Positions 57,227-64,000 of a stretch of DNA of 64,000 nt are shown in pieces. The stretch comes from Limnohabitans sp. B9-3. GTDB lineage: Bacteria; Pseudomonadota; Gammaproteobacteria; Burkholderiales; Burkholderiaceae_C. The first letter of the stretch is position 1; each line of letters begins with the position of its first letter. The translations under genes and the position numbers were made by a program. The DNA is taken from positions 434,001-498,000 of the forward strand of contig NZ_NESI01000002.1 in the NCBI RefSeq assembly GCF_002778325.1, written 5' to 3'. The notes beneath the pieces were generated by a model, which saw only the letters and a program-made list of their open reading frames with translations, had not been told where the DNA came from and did not search any database.

Positions 57227-58273
57227 ATGGCCAGTTCAGATCCTGAAAAACGAAAAATCCAAATGATCGACATTGCCCGTATGGCGGGCGTGTCGACTTC
57301 TACCGTTTCTCGCGCCTTGAACGGCAGCGCACTCACCAATGACGAAACGCGTATTCGCATCATTGAACTTGCTCGGTCGCTCAATTACACGATCAACCAA
57401 AGCGCCAAAAACCTGCGCATGGGCGACAACCGCACCATTGGCGTTGTGATTCCCTACGACCGCAAGACCCGTCAACACATCTCAGATCCATTTTTCTTGG
57501 GCATGTTGGGTAGTTTGGCGGATGCGTTAACTGACCGAAACTACGACATGCTGCTGTCACGGGTGGATGCAGACCGCCTCGACGACATGGCCGCGTTATA
57601 CGACACAGGACGTGCCCGCGGCATCATCGTGATTGGGCAGTGGGGGCACCACGACCAACTCAACGATTTGGCTCGTCGTGACGTTCCCTTGGTGGTTTGG
57701 GGCGCGCAATTGCCTAGGCAGCTGTATTGCAGCGTGGGCAGCGATAACTTGAGTGGCGGCGCGCTGGCCACCGAGCATTTGCTGGCATCAGGTCGCCGCC
57801 GCATTGCTTTCATGGGCGATAACAGCATGCCTGAAGCTGCTAAGCGTTACGAAGGCTATTTGCAAGCGCACAAAAAATTTGGGGTGGCGGTAGACCCTAA
57901 GCTATACATTCCCAGTCCGTTCACGGCAGAAGAGGCGCAAACTGCGCTGCGCGGATTTATACAAGCATCTGTGCTTTTTGACGCTCTGGTGGCGGCCAGT
58001 GACTTGATTGCCATCAACGCCATTGGCGTGATGAAGCGCGAAGGCATGGCGGTGCCTGAGCAGGTGAGCGTGGTGGGCTATGACGACATCGACATGGCCT
58101 CGCATAGCTTTCCTCCACTGACCACGGTGCGTCAACCGATCGAGTTGGCGGGCGGCGTGATGGTGGATTGCCTGCAATCGCTGCTGAATGGGGATCAACC
58201 CGATTCGCAGTTGTTGCCCACCTCGCTGGTCGTGCGAGAGTCCAGCCTGCAAACCTCGGATGCGCAACCCTGA
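57227..58273 (+). CDS. LacI-family transcriptional regulator of the sucrose locus
   Basis: 348 residues. A DNA-binding headpiece MIDIARMAGVSTSTVSRALN (about 13-32) with the hinge, and a periplasmic-binding-protein-like effector domain (NNRTIGVVIPYDRK-like start, then GYDDIDMASHSFPPLTTVRQP). It is the natural candidate to bind the two TTGCAAACG(T/A)TTGCAA sites upstream of tonB and the receptor, as SuxR does in Xanthomonas. Effector is probably sucrose or a phosphosugar (inference). murI overlaps its end by 14 bases. Confidence 0.88.
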   Translation: MASSDPEKRKIQMIDIARMAGVSTSTVSRALNGSALTNDETRIRIIELARSLNYTINQSAKNLRMGDNRTIGVVIPYDRKTRQHISDPFFLGMLGSLADALTDRNYDMLLSRVDADRLDDMAALYDTGRARGIIVIGQWGHHDQLNDLARRDVPLVVWGAQLPRQLYCSVGSDNLSGGALATEHLLASGRRRIAFMGDNSMPEAAKRYEGYLQAHKKFGVAVDPKLYIPSPFTAEEAQTALRGFIQASVLFDALVAASDLIAINAIGVMKREGMAVPEQVSVVGYDDIDMASHSFPPLTTVRQPIELAGGVMVDCLQSLLNGDQPDSQLLPTSLVVRESSLQTSDAQP

Positions 58274-59081
58274 TTTAGACGGCGCTATTTGTGCCACCAG
58301 CCCCATCGGCGTCTTCGACTCCGGCGTAGGCGGCCTGTCCGTCTTGCGTGCCATTCGCGCCGCCCTGCCTTTTGAAAACTTAATTTATGTGGCCGATTCC
58401 GGTCATGCGCCGTATGGCGACCAAACCGAGGCCTACATCACGCAGCGCACTTTGCGCGTGGGGCAATGGTTGGTCGAGTCGGGCGTCAAGGCCATCACGA
58501 TTGCTTGCAACACGGCCACGGTGGTGGCGGCCCGCAGCTTGCGCGAGCACACGGCGTTGCCCGTGGTGGCCATTGAGCCGGCCATCAAACCCGCTGTTGT
58601 TCAAACTCGTACTGGTGTGGTGGGCGTGTTAGCCACCCGCCAAACGGTGCAAAGCGAGAGCGTGGCGCGCTTGTGTGCCTTGCATGGCGCTGAGGTGCGT
58701 ATTGTCTTGCAGGCCTGCCCAGGCTGGGTGGCGTTGGTGGAGCAGGCCGATTTGCACAGCGCCCAGACCGAGGCTTTGGTGCGTCAATACGTGCAACCGC
58801 TGATCGACCAAGGGGCAGACACGTTGGTGCTGGGCTGCACGCATTACCCGTTTTTACGCGACACCATTCAGCGCGTGGCAGGCGAGGGTGTGACATTGAT
58901 TGACCCTGCCGAAGCTGTAGCGCGAGAGTTGGTGCGGCGGTTGGATGTCCACACCTTGGCCTCGGGCCCAAAGCCTGGCCAAACCTTGGTTTTCACCACG
59001 GGAAACGTGGCGCAGGTGCAAAGCACCATCGCGCAGTTGTGGGGCGAGGGTGTCACCGTCGAGGCTTTGAACGCTGTCTGA
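58260..59081 (+). CDS. murI: Glutamate racemase
   Basis: 273 residues. It has IGVFDSGVGGLSVLRAI and the two catalytic cysteines in TIACNTATVVAA and LGCTHYPFLRD. It makes D-glutamate for peptidoglycan and is essential. ATG 58260 overlaps the lacI stop by 14 bases in another frame, so translation is probably coupled to the regulator; the open frame upstream to 58188 is inside lacI. Confidence 0.94.
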   Translation: MRNPDLDGAICATSPIGVFDSGVGGLSVLRAIRAALPFENLIYVADSGHAPYGDQTEAYITQRTLRVGQWLVESGVKAITIACNTATVVAARSLREHTALPVVAIEPAIKPAVVQTRTGVVGVLATRQTVQSESVARLCALHGAEVRIVLQACPGWVALVEQADLHSAQTEALVRQYVQPLIDQGADTLVLGCTHYPFLRDTIQRVAGEGVTLIDPAEAVARELVRRLDVHTLASGPKPGQTLVFTTGNVAQVQSTIAQLWGEGVTVEALNAV

Positions 59082-59131
59082 GATGAGGTTTGCACGTAAA
59101 GTGCAACTCTTTATAGATGGCTTCATAGGGG

Positions 59132-60133
59132 ATGTCTGTGCAACTTGGCATGATTGGTTTGGGCCGCATGGGCGGCAACATTGTTAGGCGTTTGATGCGC
59201 CATGGTCACACCAGCGTGGTGTACGACGCCAACCCCGACAGCGTGGCCCAGCTCGCCCAAGAAGGTGCCACGCCCAGCCACGATTTGGCCTCTTTGGTGG
59301 CCCAATTGCAAACGCCTCGTGCGGTGTGGGTGATGTTGCCTGCGGGCGAAATCACCGCGTCGACCATCCAAATGCTGAGCACCTTGCTGGAGCCCGGTGA
59401 TATTTTGATTGACGGCGGCAACTCGAATTTTCAAGACGATGTGCGCCACGCGCACATGCTCAAAGCCAAAGGCATTCGCTACCTCGACGTGGGCACCAGT
59501 GGCGGCGTGTGGGGCTTGGACCGCGGCTATTGCATGATGATTGGCGGCGACGCCACGGCAGCGCAGCACCTCGATCCGATTTTCAAAACCTTGGCGCCTG
59601 GTGTGGGCACCATCCCCAAAACGCCCGGCCGCGAAGGCAAAGTGTCGACCGCAGAAGAGGGCTACCTCTACACCGGCCCCGCGGGCTCGGGCCATTTCGT
59701 GAAGATGATTCACAACGGCATTGAGTACGGTTTGATGCAAGCGTATGCCGAGGGCATGGACGTGCTCAAAGGTGTGGGCCAAGACAGCATCCCCGAGGAT
59801 CGCCGCTACCAGCTGGATTTGGCGGACATCACCGAGCTGTGGCGTCGCGGCAGCGTGGTGTCGTCGTGGTTGCTGGATTTGACGGCGATTTCGTTGGCCG
59901 AAGACCCTGAGCTCAAGGCCTATTCAGGCCATGTGCAAGACTCGGGCGAGGGGCGTTGGACCATCAACGCCGCCATTGAAGAGGCCGTGCCAGTGCCGGT
60001 GTTGTCTGCCGCGCTGTTTGCGCGTTTCCGATCACGTCAAATCAGCACCTTTGCAGACAAAATGTTGTCTGCGATGCGCAAGCAGTTTGGCGGCCATCAA
60101 GAGCCTGGCAAGCACTGGGCCGCGCAAAAATAA
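59132..60133 (+). CDS. gnd: 6-phosphogluconate dehydrogenase (decarboxylating, short form)
   Basis: 333 residues, clearly the short (about 300-330 residue) NAD-preferring GntZ/YqeC type rather than the 470-residue form. N-terminal dinucleotide fold [16 protein letters not shown]; substrate motif [21 protein letters not shown]; active-site Lys/His in [14 protein letters not shown]. It oxidises 6-phosphogluconate to ribulose-5-phosphate and CO2, the alternative fate to Edd. ATG 59132 is used, with AGGGGA upstream. Confidence 0.92.
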   Translation: MSVQLGMIGLGRMGGNIVRRLMRHGHTSVVYDANPDSVAQLAQEGATPSHDLASLVAQLQTPRAVWVMLPAGEITASTIQMLSTLLEPGDILIDGGNSNFQDDVRHAHMLKAKGIRYLDVGTSGGVWGLDRGYCMMIGGDATAAQHLDPIFKTLAPGVGTIPKTPGREGKVSTAEEGYLYTGPAGSGHFVKMIHNGIEYGLMQAYAEGMDVLKGVGQDSIPEDRRYQLDLADITELWRRGSVVSSWLLDLTAISLAEDPELKAYSGHVQDSGEGRWTINAAIEEAVPVPVLSAALFARFRSRQISTFADKMLSAMRKQFGGHQEPGKHWAAQK

Positions 60134-60156
60134 CGGAAATACGGAGATTCAGGGGC

Positions 60157-61233
60157 ATGGAAAACTTAGATGTGATGGTGCTGCGCACTTTGCAAGCTTG
60201 GCGTCAAAGCGGCCAACGCGCGCTGCTGGCCACGGTGGTGCGGACGTGGGGCTCGTCGCCACGGCCCATTGGCTCCATCATGGCCCTGTGCGAAACCGGT
60301 GCGGTGGTGGGCTCGGTGTCGGGCGGTTGCATTGAAGATGATTTGATTTATCGTTTCACGCAAGCCTATGCCTCCTCCGCCAACGTGCAGCCGCAAGATG
60401 CCCCGCAAACCCTGCCTAGCGGCGCGCCTCAACGCGTGAAATACGGCGTCACGGCCGACGAAGCGCACCGCTTTGGTTTGCCGTGTGGCGGCACCTTGGA
60501 GTTGGTGCTGGAGTTTGACCCAGACCCTGCCTTGTTGACCGAGTTGTTGGACGCTTTGTCGCATGGCCGTTTGATGCAGCGCCATCTTGATTTGCACAGC
60601 GGTGCCTGCCGCTTGCAAACCACCGACCAAACCGCCGAACTCAGCATTGACGACCACCGTTTGGTGAACACTTTTGGCCCAGAGTTCCGCATGTTGTTGG
60701 TGGGGGCAGGGCAGTTGACCGAATATTTGGCCACCATGGCCTTGTTTTCTGGCTTTGCCGTCACGGTGTGCGACCCGCGCGAGGAATACACCGGCGCGTG
60801 GTCGGTGCCTAACGTGACCGTGCTCAAAGACATGCCCGACGATGTGGTGCAGCAGTTCAAACCCGACAGTCGCAGCTGCGTGATTGCCTTGACCCACGAC
60901 CCGAAGTTGGACGATTTGGCCTTGCTCGAAGCCCTCAACACCGAGGCGTTTTACGTGGGCGCCATTGGCTCGCGTCGCAACAACGAAGCCCGTCATCAAC
61001 GCATGATTGAGCACTTTGACCAAACTGAAGCGTCCTTGGCTCGCTTGCGCGGCCCGATTGGCATTTACATCGGCAGCAAAACACCTTCCGAGATTGCGGT
61101 CAGCGTGATGGCCGAGGTGCTGGCGGTCAAAAACGGCGTGCCTTTGCCGCGTGACTTGGACGTGGCCCACATGAAGAACAGCCAAAACGTGGCGCACAAC
61201 GACCCAGGCGTGCTGGTGTGCGGCATTCGTTGA
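60157..61233 (+). CDS. XdhC/CoxI-family molybdenum-enzyme maturation protein
   Basis: 358 residues. An N-terminal XdhC_CoxI domain ([29 protein letters not shown] with the conserved Cys) and a C-terminal Rossmann-like domain ([19 protein letters not shown]). Such proteins load sulfurated molybdenum cofactor into xanthine dehydrogenase or CO dehydrogenase. No such enzyme gene is in the window, so its client is elsewhere. GGAG-like ACGGAGATTC precedes ATG 60157. Confidence 0.88.
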   Translation: MENLDVMVLRTLQAWRQSGQRALLATVVRTWGSSPRPIGSIMALCETGAVVGSVSGGCIEDDLIYRFTQAYASSANVQPQDAPQTLPSGAPQRVKYGVTADEAHRFGLPCGGTLELVLEFDPDPALLTELLDALSHGRLMQRHLDLHSGACRLQTTDQTAELSIDDHRLVNTFGPEFRMLLVGAGQLTEYLATMALFSGFAVTVCDPREEYTGAWSVPNVTVLKDMPDDVVQQFKPDSRSCVIALTHDPKLDDLALLEALNTEAFYVGAIGSRRNNEARHQRMIEHFDQTEASLARLRGPIGIYIGSKTPSEIAVSVMAEVLAVKNGVPLPRDLDVAHMKNSQNVAHNDPGVLVCGIR

Positions 61234-61297
61234 CACAGGGCGACTGATAACCCCGCAAAACCTGCGGACAGGGGCTAACCCTTACACTTGTCGGCTC

Positions 61298-63682
61298 ATG
61301 AATGCCTACGCCGACGTCTCCCTTTTTCCCCGCAACGCCAAGCCCCTGAACAGTTACCGCAAGTACTGGGCAGCTCGCTTTGGCACGGCGCCTTTTTTAC
61401 CCATGAGCCGCGAGGAAATGACGCAGCTCGGTTGGGACAGCTGCGACATCATCATCGTGACGGGCGACGCCTATGTGGACCACCCCAGCTTTGGCATGGC
61501 GGTGATTGGCCGCATGTTGGAAAACCAAGGCTTTCGCGTGGGCATCATCGCTCAACCTGATTGGCAAAGCGCCGATCCGTTCAAGGCTTTAGGCAAACCG
61601 AATTTGTTCTTCGGCGTGACCGCTGGCAACATGGATTCGATGATTAACCGTTACACGGCCGATCGCAAAATCCGCAGTGATGACGCTTACACAGCGGGCG
61701 ACATTGGCGGCAAACGCCCCGATCGCGCCGCTTTGGTCTACAGCCAGCGCTGCAAAGAGGCCTACAGCGACGTGCCAATTGTGTTGGGCGGCATCGAAGG
61801 TTCGTTGCGCCGCATTGCGCATTACGACTACTGGTCCGACAAAGTGCGTCGCTCGGTGGTGGTGGACAGCAAGTGCGACTTGTTGCTCTATGGCAATGCC
61901 GAACGCGCCATTGTCGAAATTGCCCACCGTCTGGCCGCGAAAGAGCCCGTGCAGCAAATCACCGACGTGCGTGGCACGGCCTTTGTGCGTCGCGAAACGC
62001 CAGAAGGTTGGTTTGAGATTGACTCATCCAGCATCGATGCGCCCGGCCGTGTTGAGGCCCACGTCAACCCGTATTTGATGGTCAGCGACCAAGCCAAAGC
62101 CCAAGGTGAAACTTGTGCGCGCGAGGATGAGGCCAACGCGGTGGCGGATGCTGCTAACGCACAAGCCAAAGCACAAACCGGCGCAGCCACCGCCAAAGGT
62201 GAATCGTCGGGCAGCGCGCAAGGCTTCACCATCTCACCGCTCAAATTTGTCGACAACCCTGCGCTGCAAGGCAAAGGCAAGCTCAAAGTGCCCCCGCGTG
62301 ATCGCAGCGTGATTCGCTTGCCCGCCTTCGAGCAAGTCAAGTCTGACCCCGTGCTTTACGCCCACGCCAACCGCGTGCTGCACTTAGAAACCAACCCTGG
62401 TAACGCCCGAGCCTTGGTGCAAGCCCACGGCGAAGGCCACACCGCCCGCGATGTGTGGGTCAATCCACCACCCATCCCACTCACCACGGCCGAGATGGAT
62501 TTGGTGTTTGACCTGCCCTACGCCCGCAGCCCGCATCCGATTTACGCGGATGACAAAGGCGGCCACGATGGCGAGACCAAAATTCCCGCATGGGAGATGA
62601 TCCGCTTCAGCGTGAACATCATGCGCGGCTGCTTTGGTGGTTGCACGTTTTGCTCCATCACCGAGCACGAAGGCCGGATCATTCAGAGCCGCAGCGAAGA
62701 CTCGATCATTCGCGAAATTGAAGACATTCGCGACAAAGTGCCTGGTTTCACGGGTGTTATTTCTGACCTGGGTGGCCCCACGGCCAATATGTACCGCATT
62801 GGCTGCAAGAGCCCCGAGATTGAGTCGGCCTGCCGCAAACCCAGCTGCGTCTACCCAGGCATTTGCCAAAACCTCAACACCGACCACAGCTCGCTGATTC
62901 ACATGTACCGCCGTGCCCGTGAGTTGAAGGGCGTGAAGAAAATTCTCATTGGCTCAGGCCTGCGCTACGACTTGGCTGTGCAATCGCCCGAGTACGTGAA
63001 AGAGCTGGTACAGCACCATGTGGGCGGCTACCTCAAGATCGCGCCTGAGCACACCGAGGGCGGCCCGTTGTCCAAGATGATGAAGCCCGGCATTGGCAGC
63101 TACGACAAGTTCAAACAGATGTTTGACAAGTACAGCGCCGAAGTGGGCAAGAAGCAATTCCTCATCCCATACTTCATCGCCGCGCACCCCGGCACCAGCG
63201 ACGAAGACATGATGAACTTGGCCCTGTGGCTCAAGCGCAATGGCTTTCGCGCCGACCAAGTACAAACCTTCTACCCCAGCCCCATGGCCAGCGCCACGGC
63301 CATGTACCACTCAGGCCGCAACCCTTTGGGGCGCGTGACGCGCACCAGCGAAGTGGTGGACGTCGTGCGCGGCGAGCGTCGCCGCCGCCTGCACAAAGCC
63401 TTTTTGCGCTACCACGATGCCAACAACTGGCCATTGTTGCGCGAAGCCTTGAAAGCCATGGGTCGCGCCGATTTGATCGGCAACGGCAAGATGCATTTGA
63501 TTCCGACGTTTCAGCCGCAAACCGATGGCAACTATGTCAGTGCGCGTCGCAAAAACAGCACGCTCACTCCCAAAGCGGGTGTGGCGAAAGCAGGGGTTGC
63601 CAAAACATCGATGCGCAACGAGCCCACAAAGGGCCGCATGCTCACGCAACACACGGGCTTGCCGCCGCGCGCTAAAAAGTGA
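61298..63682 (+). CDS. ygiQ: YgiQ-family radical SAM protein
   Basis: 794 residues, longer than E. coli YgiQ (739). The N-terminal domain is followed by a radical SAM domain with the [4Fe-4S] motif CFGGCTFCS (CxxxCxxC) near residue 445-455. A low-complexity Ala/Asp/Gln-rich insert at about residues 268-312 (DNA 62100-62235) accounts for the extra length. A second cysteine set ([15 protein letters not shown]) occurs near 510, typical of this family. The reaction is not known. The start codon is ATG 61298. Confidence 0.9.
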   Translation: MNAYADVSLFPRNAKPLNSYRKYWAARFGTAPFLPMSREEMTQLGWDSCDIIIVTGDAYVDHPSFGMAVIGRMLENQGFRVGIIAQPDWQSADPFKALGKPNLFFGVTAGNMDSMINRYTADRKIRSDDAYTAGDIGGKRPDRAALVYSQRCKEAYSDVPIVLGGIEGSLRRIAHYDYWSDKVRRSVVVDSKCDLLLYGNAERAIVEIAHRLAAKEPVQQITDVRGTAFVRRETPEGWFEIDSSSIDAPGRVEAHVNPYLMVSDQAKAQGETCAREDEANAVADAANAQAKAQTGAATAKGESSGSAQGFTISPLKFVDNPALQGKGKLKVPPRDRSVIRLPAFEQVKSDPVLYAHANRVLHLETNPGNARALVQAHGEGHTARDVWVNPPPIPLTTAEMDLVFDLPYARSPHPIYADDKGGHDGETKIPAWEMIRFSVNIMRGCFGGCTFCSITEHEGRIIQSRSEDSIIREIEDIRDKVPGFTGVISDLGGPTANMYRIGCKSPEIESACRKPSCVYPGICQNLNTDHSSLIHMYRRARELKGVKKILIGSGLRYDLAVQSPEYVKELVQHHVGGYLKIAPEHTEGGPLSKMMKPGIGSYDKFKQMFDKYSAEVGKKQFLIPYFIAAHPGTSDEDMMNLALWLKRNGFRADQVQTFYPSPMASATAMYHSGRNPLGRVTRTSEVVDVVRGERRRRLHKAFLRYHDANNWPLLREALKAMGRADLIGNGKMHLIPTFQPQTDGNYVSARRKNSTLTPKAGVAKAGVAKTSMRNEPTKGRMLTQHTGLPPRAKK

Positions 63683-63683
63683 T

Positions 63684-64000
63684 ATGACGCAAACATCAAA
63701 CAAGGTCCTTAGTTCAGAGCAGTCATTCGTCAACGATATCCAAGTTCGGCAAGCTGTGCTGTCAGATTTGGAGTCGATCACATCCTTGTTTGATGCATAC
63801 CGACAGTTTTATGGCCGTTCGACCGATATCGCTGGAGCCAAAGCTTTTTTGCTTGAACGCTTTAACCATGGTGAGTCTGCACTCTTCATTGCATTTCTAG
63901 GCACCGATCCTGTGGGGTTTACTCAGCTTTATCCCAGTTTCTCATCTGTGTCCTTGGCAAGAATATTCATTCTCAACGACTTATTCGTCAGCCCAGATGT
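63684..64000 (+). CDS. GNAT-family N-acetyltransferase (partial, cut by window end)
   Basis: The 105 complete codons start at ATG 63684, one base after the ygiQ stop. The sequence has an N-terminal IQVRQAVLSDLESI, VGFTQLYP, and IFILNDLFVSPD, which are the beta-4 part of a GNAT fold; the acetyl-CoA loop is beyond the window end. The substrate is unknown. The end is not visible. Confidence 0.75.
   Translation, partial: MTQTSNKVLSSEQSFVNDIQVRQAVLSDLESITSLFDAYRQFYGRSTDIAGAKAFLLERFNHGESALFIAFLGTDPVGFTQLYPSFSSVSLARIFILNDLFVSPD

Noticed and set aside
59090-59106. TTGCAC/GTGCAA hairpin behind murI
   Set aside because: Only 6 bp with a weak CTCTTTAT tail; not strong enough to call a terminator, and the sequence does not match the LacI-type operators.
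60166-61236. 356-aa open frame opposite xdhC
   Set aside because: Same-length shadow of a conserved gene; no credible start or ribosome site.

Overview
The window is a dense chromosomal stretch from a moderately high-GC Gram-negative bacterium. The mix of genes (hflKC-DUF2065-hisZ-purA order, HisZ, paired short ChrA proteins, TctD/TctE-like two-component genes, a complete Entner-Doudoroff cluster under HexR, TonB/ExbB/ExbD) and the protein sequences point to Betaproteobacteria, order Burkholderiales, most likely a Comamonadaceae member (inference; no rRNA gene is present to prove it). I saw no tRNA, rRNA, CRISPR array or insertion sequence.

Layout. 1-9.2 kb: housekeeping genes (end of hflK, hflC, DUF2065, hisZ, purA, a phosphoribosyltransferase, a MetC-like lyase, mnmH, a TesA-like esterase, an orphan ABC ATPase, rlmB). 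9.2-11.9 kb: a minus-strand, end-to-end overlapping operon of an SDR reductase, two chromate-transporter halves and a small kinase. 11.9-17.4 kb: a glucose/maltose-type ABC sugar importer with a LamB-type porin. 17.4-31.0 kb: a long minus-strand block, hexR-zwf-pgl-edd-eda-pgi-glk-ppc, followed by a response regulator and sensor kinase. 31.0-38.8 kb: a type I restriction-modification locus whose hsdS and hsdR are separated by a poorly characterised DNA-binding-type protein and a Doc-like toxin. 38.8-40.8 kb: an SMP-30 lactonase and an ornithine-cyclodeaminase-family reductase. 40.8-46.5 kb: a ROK regulator plus FucU-like mutarotase divergent from a fructose/ribose-type ABC importer with a PfkB kinase. 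46.5-58.3 kb: a sucrose locus (fructokinase, SLC45-like MFS carrier, amylosucrase-family GH13, TonB-dependent receptor) divergent from its own tonB-exbB-exbD-exbD, a TPR protein and a LacI-family regulator. 58.3-64 kb: murI, gnd, xdhC, a YgiQ-type radical SAM protein and the start of a GNAT acetyltransferase.

How it works together (inference from families and order): sucrose enters through the TonB-dependent receptor and MFS carrier and is split by the GH13 enzyme; fructose also enters by the ROK-controlled ABC system and glucose or oligosaccharides by the LamB/ABC system. Glk, two fructokinases and Pgi converge on glucose-6-phosphate, which Zwf, Pgl, Edd and Eda convert to pyruvate and glyceraldehyde-3-phosphate; Ppc feeds oxaloacetate. 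Three separate regulators, each with recognisable palindromic sites (HexR-like boxes, a ROK operator, two LacI-type operators), appear to control these branches. The type I R-M/Doc block between hexR and the lactonase interrupts this sugar neighbourhood and is the clearest accessory element.
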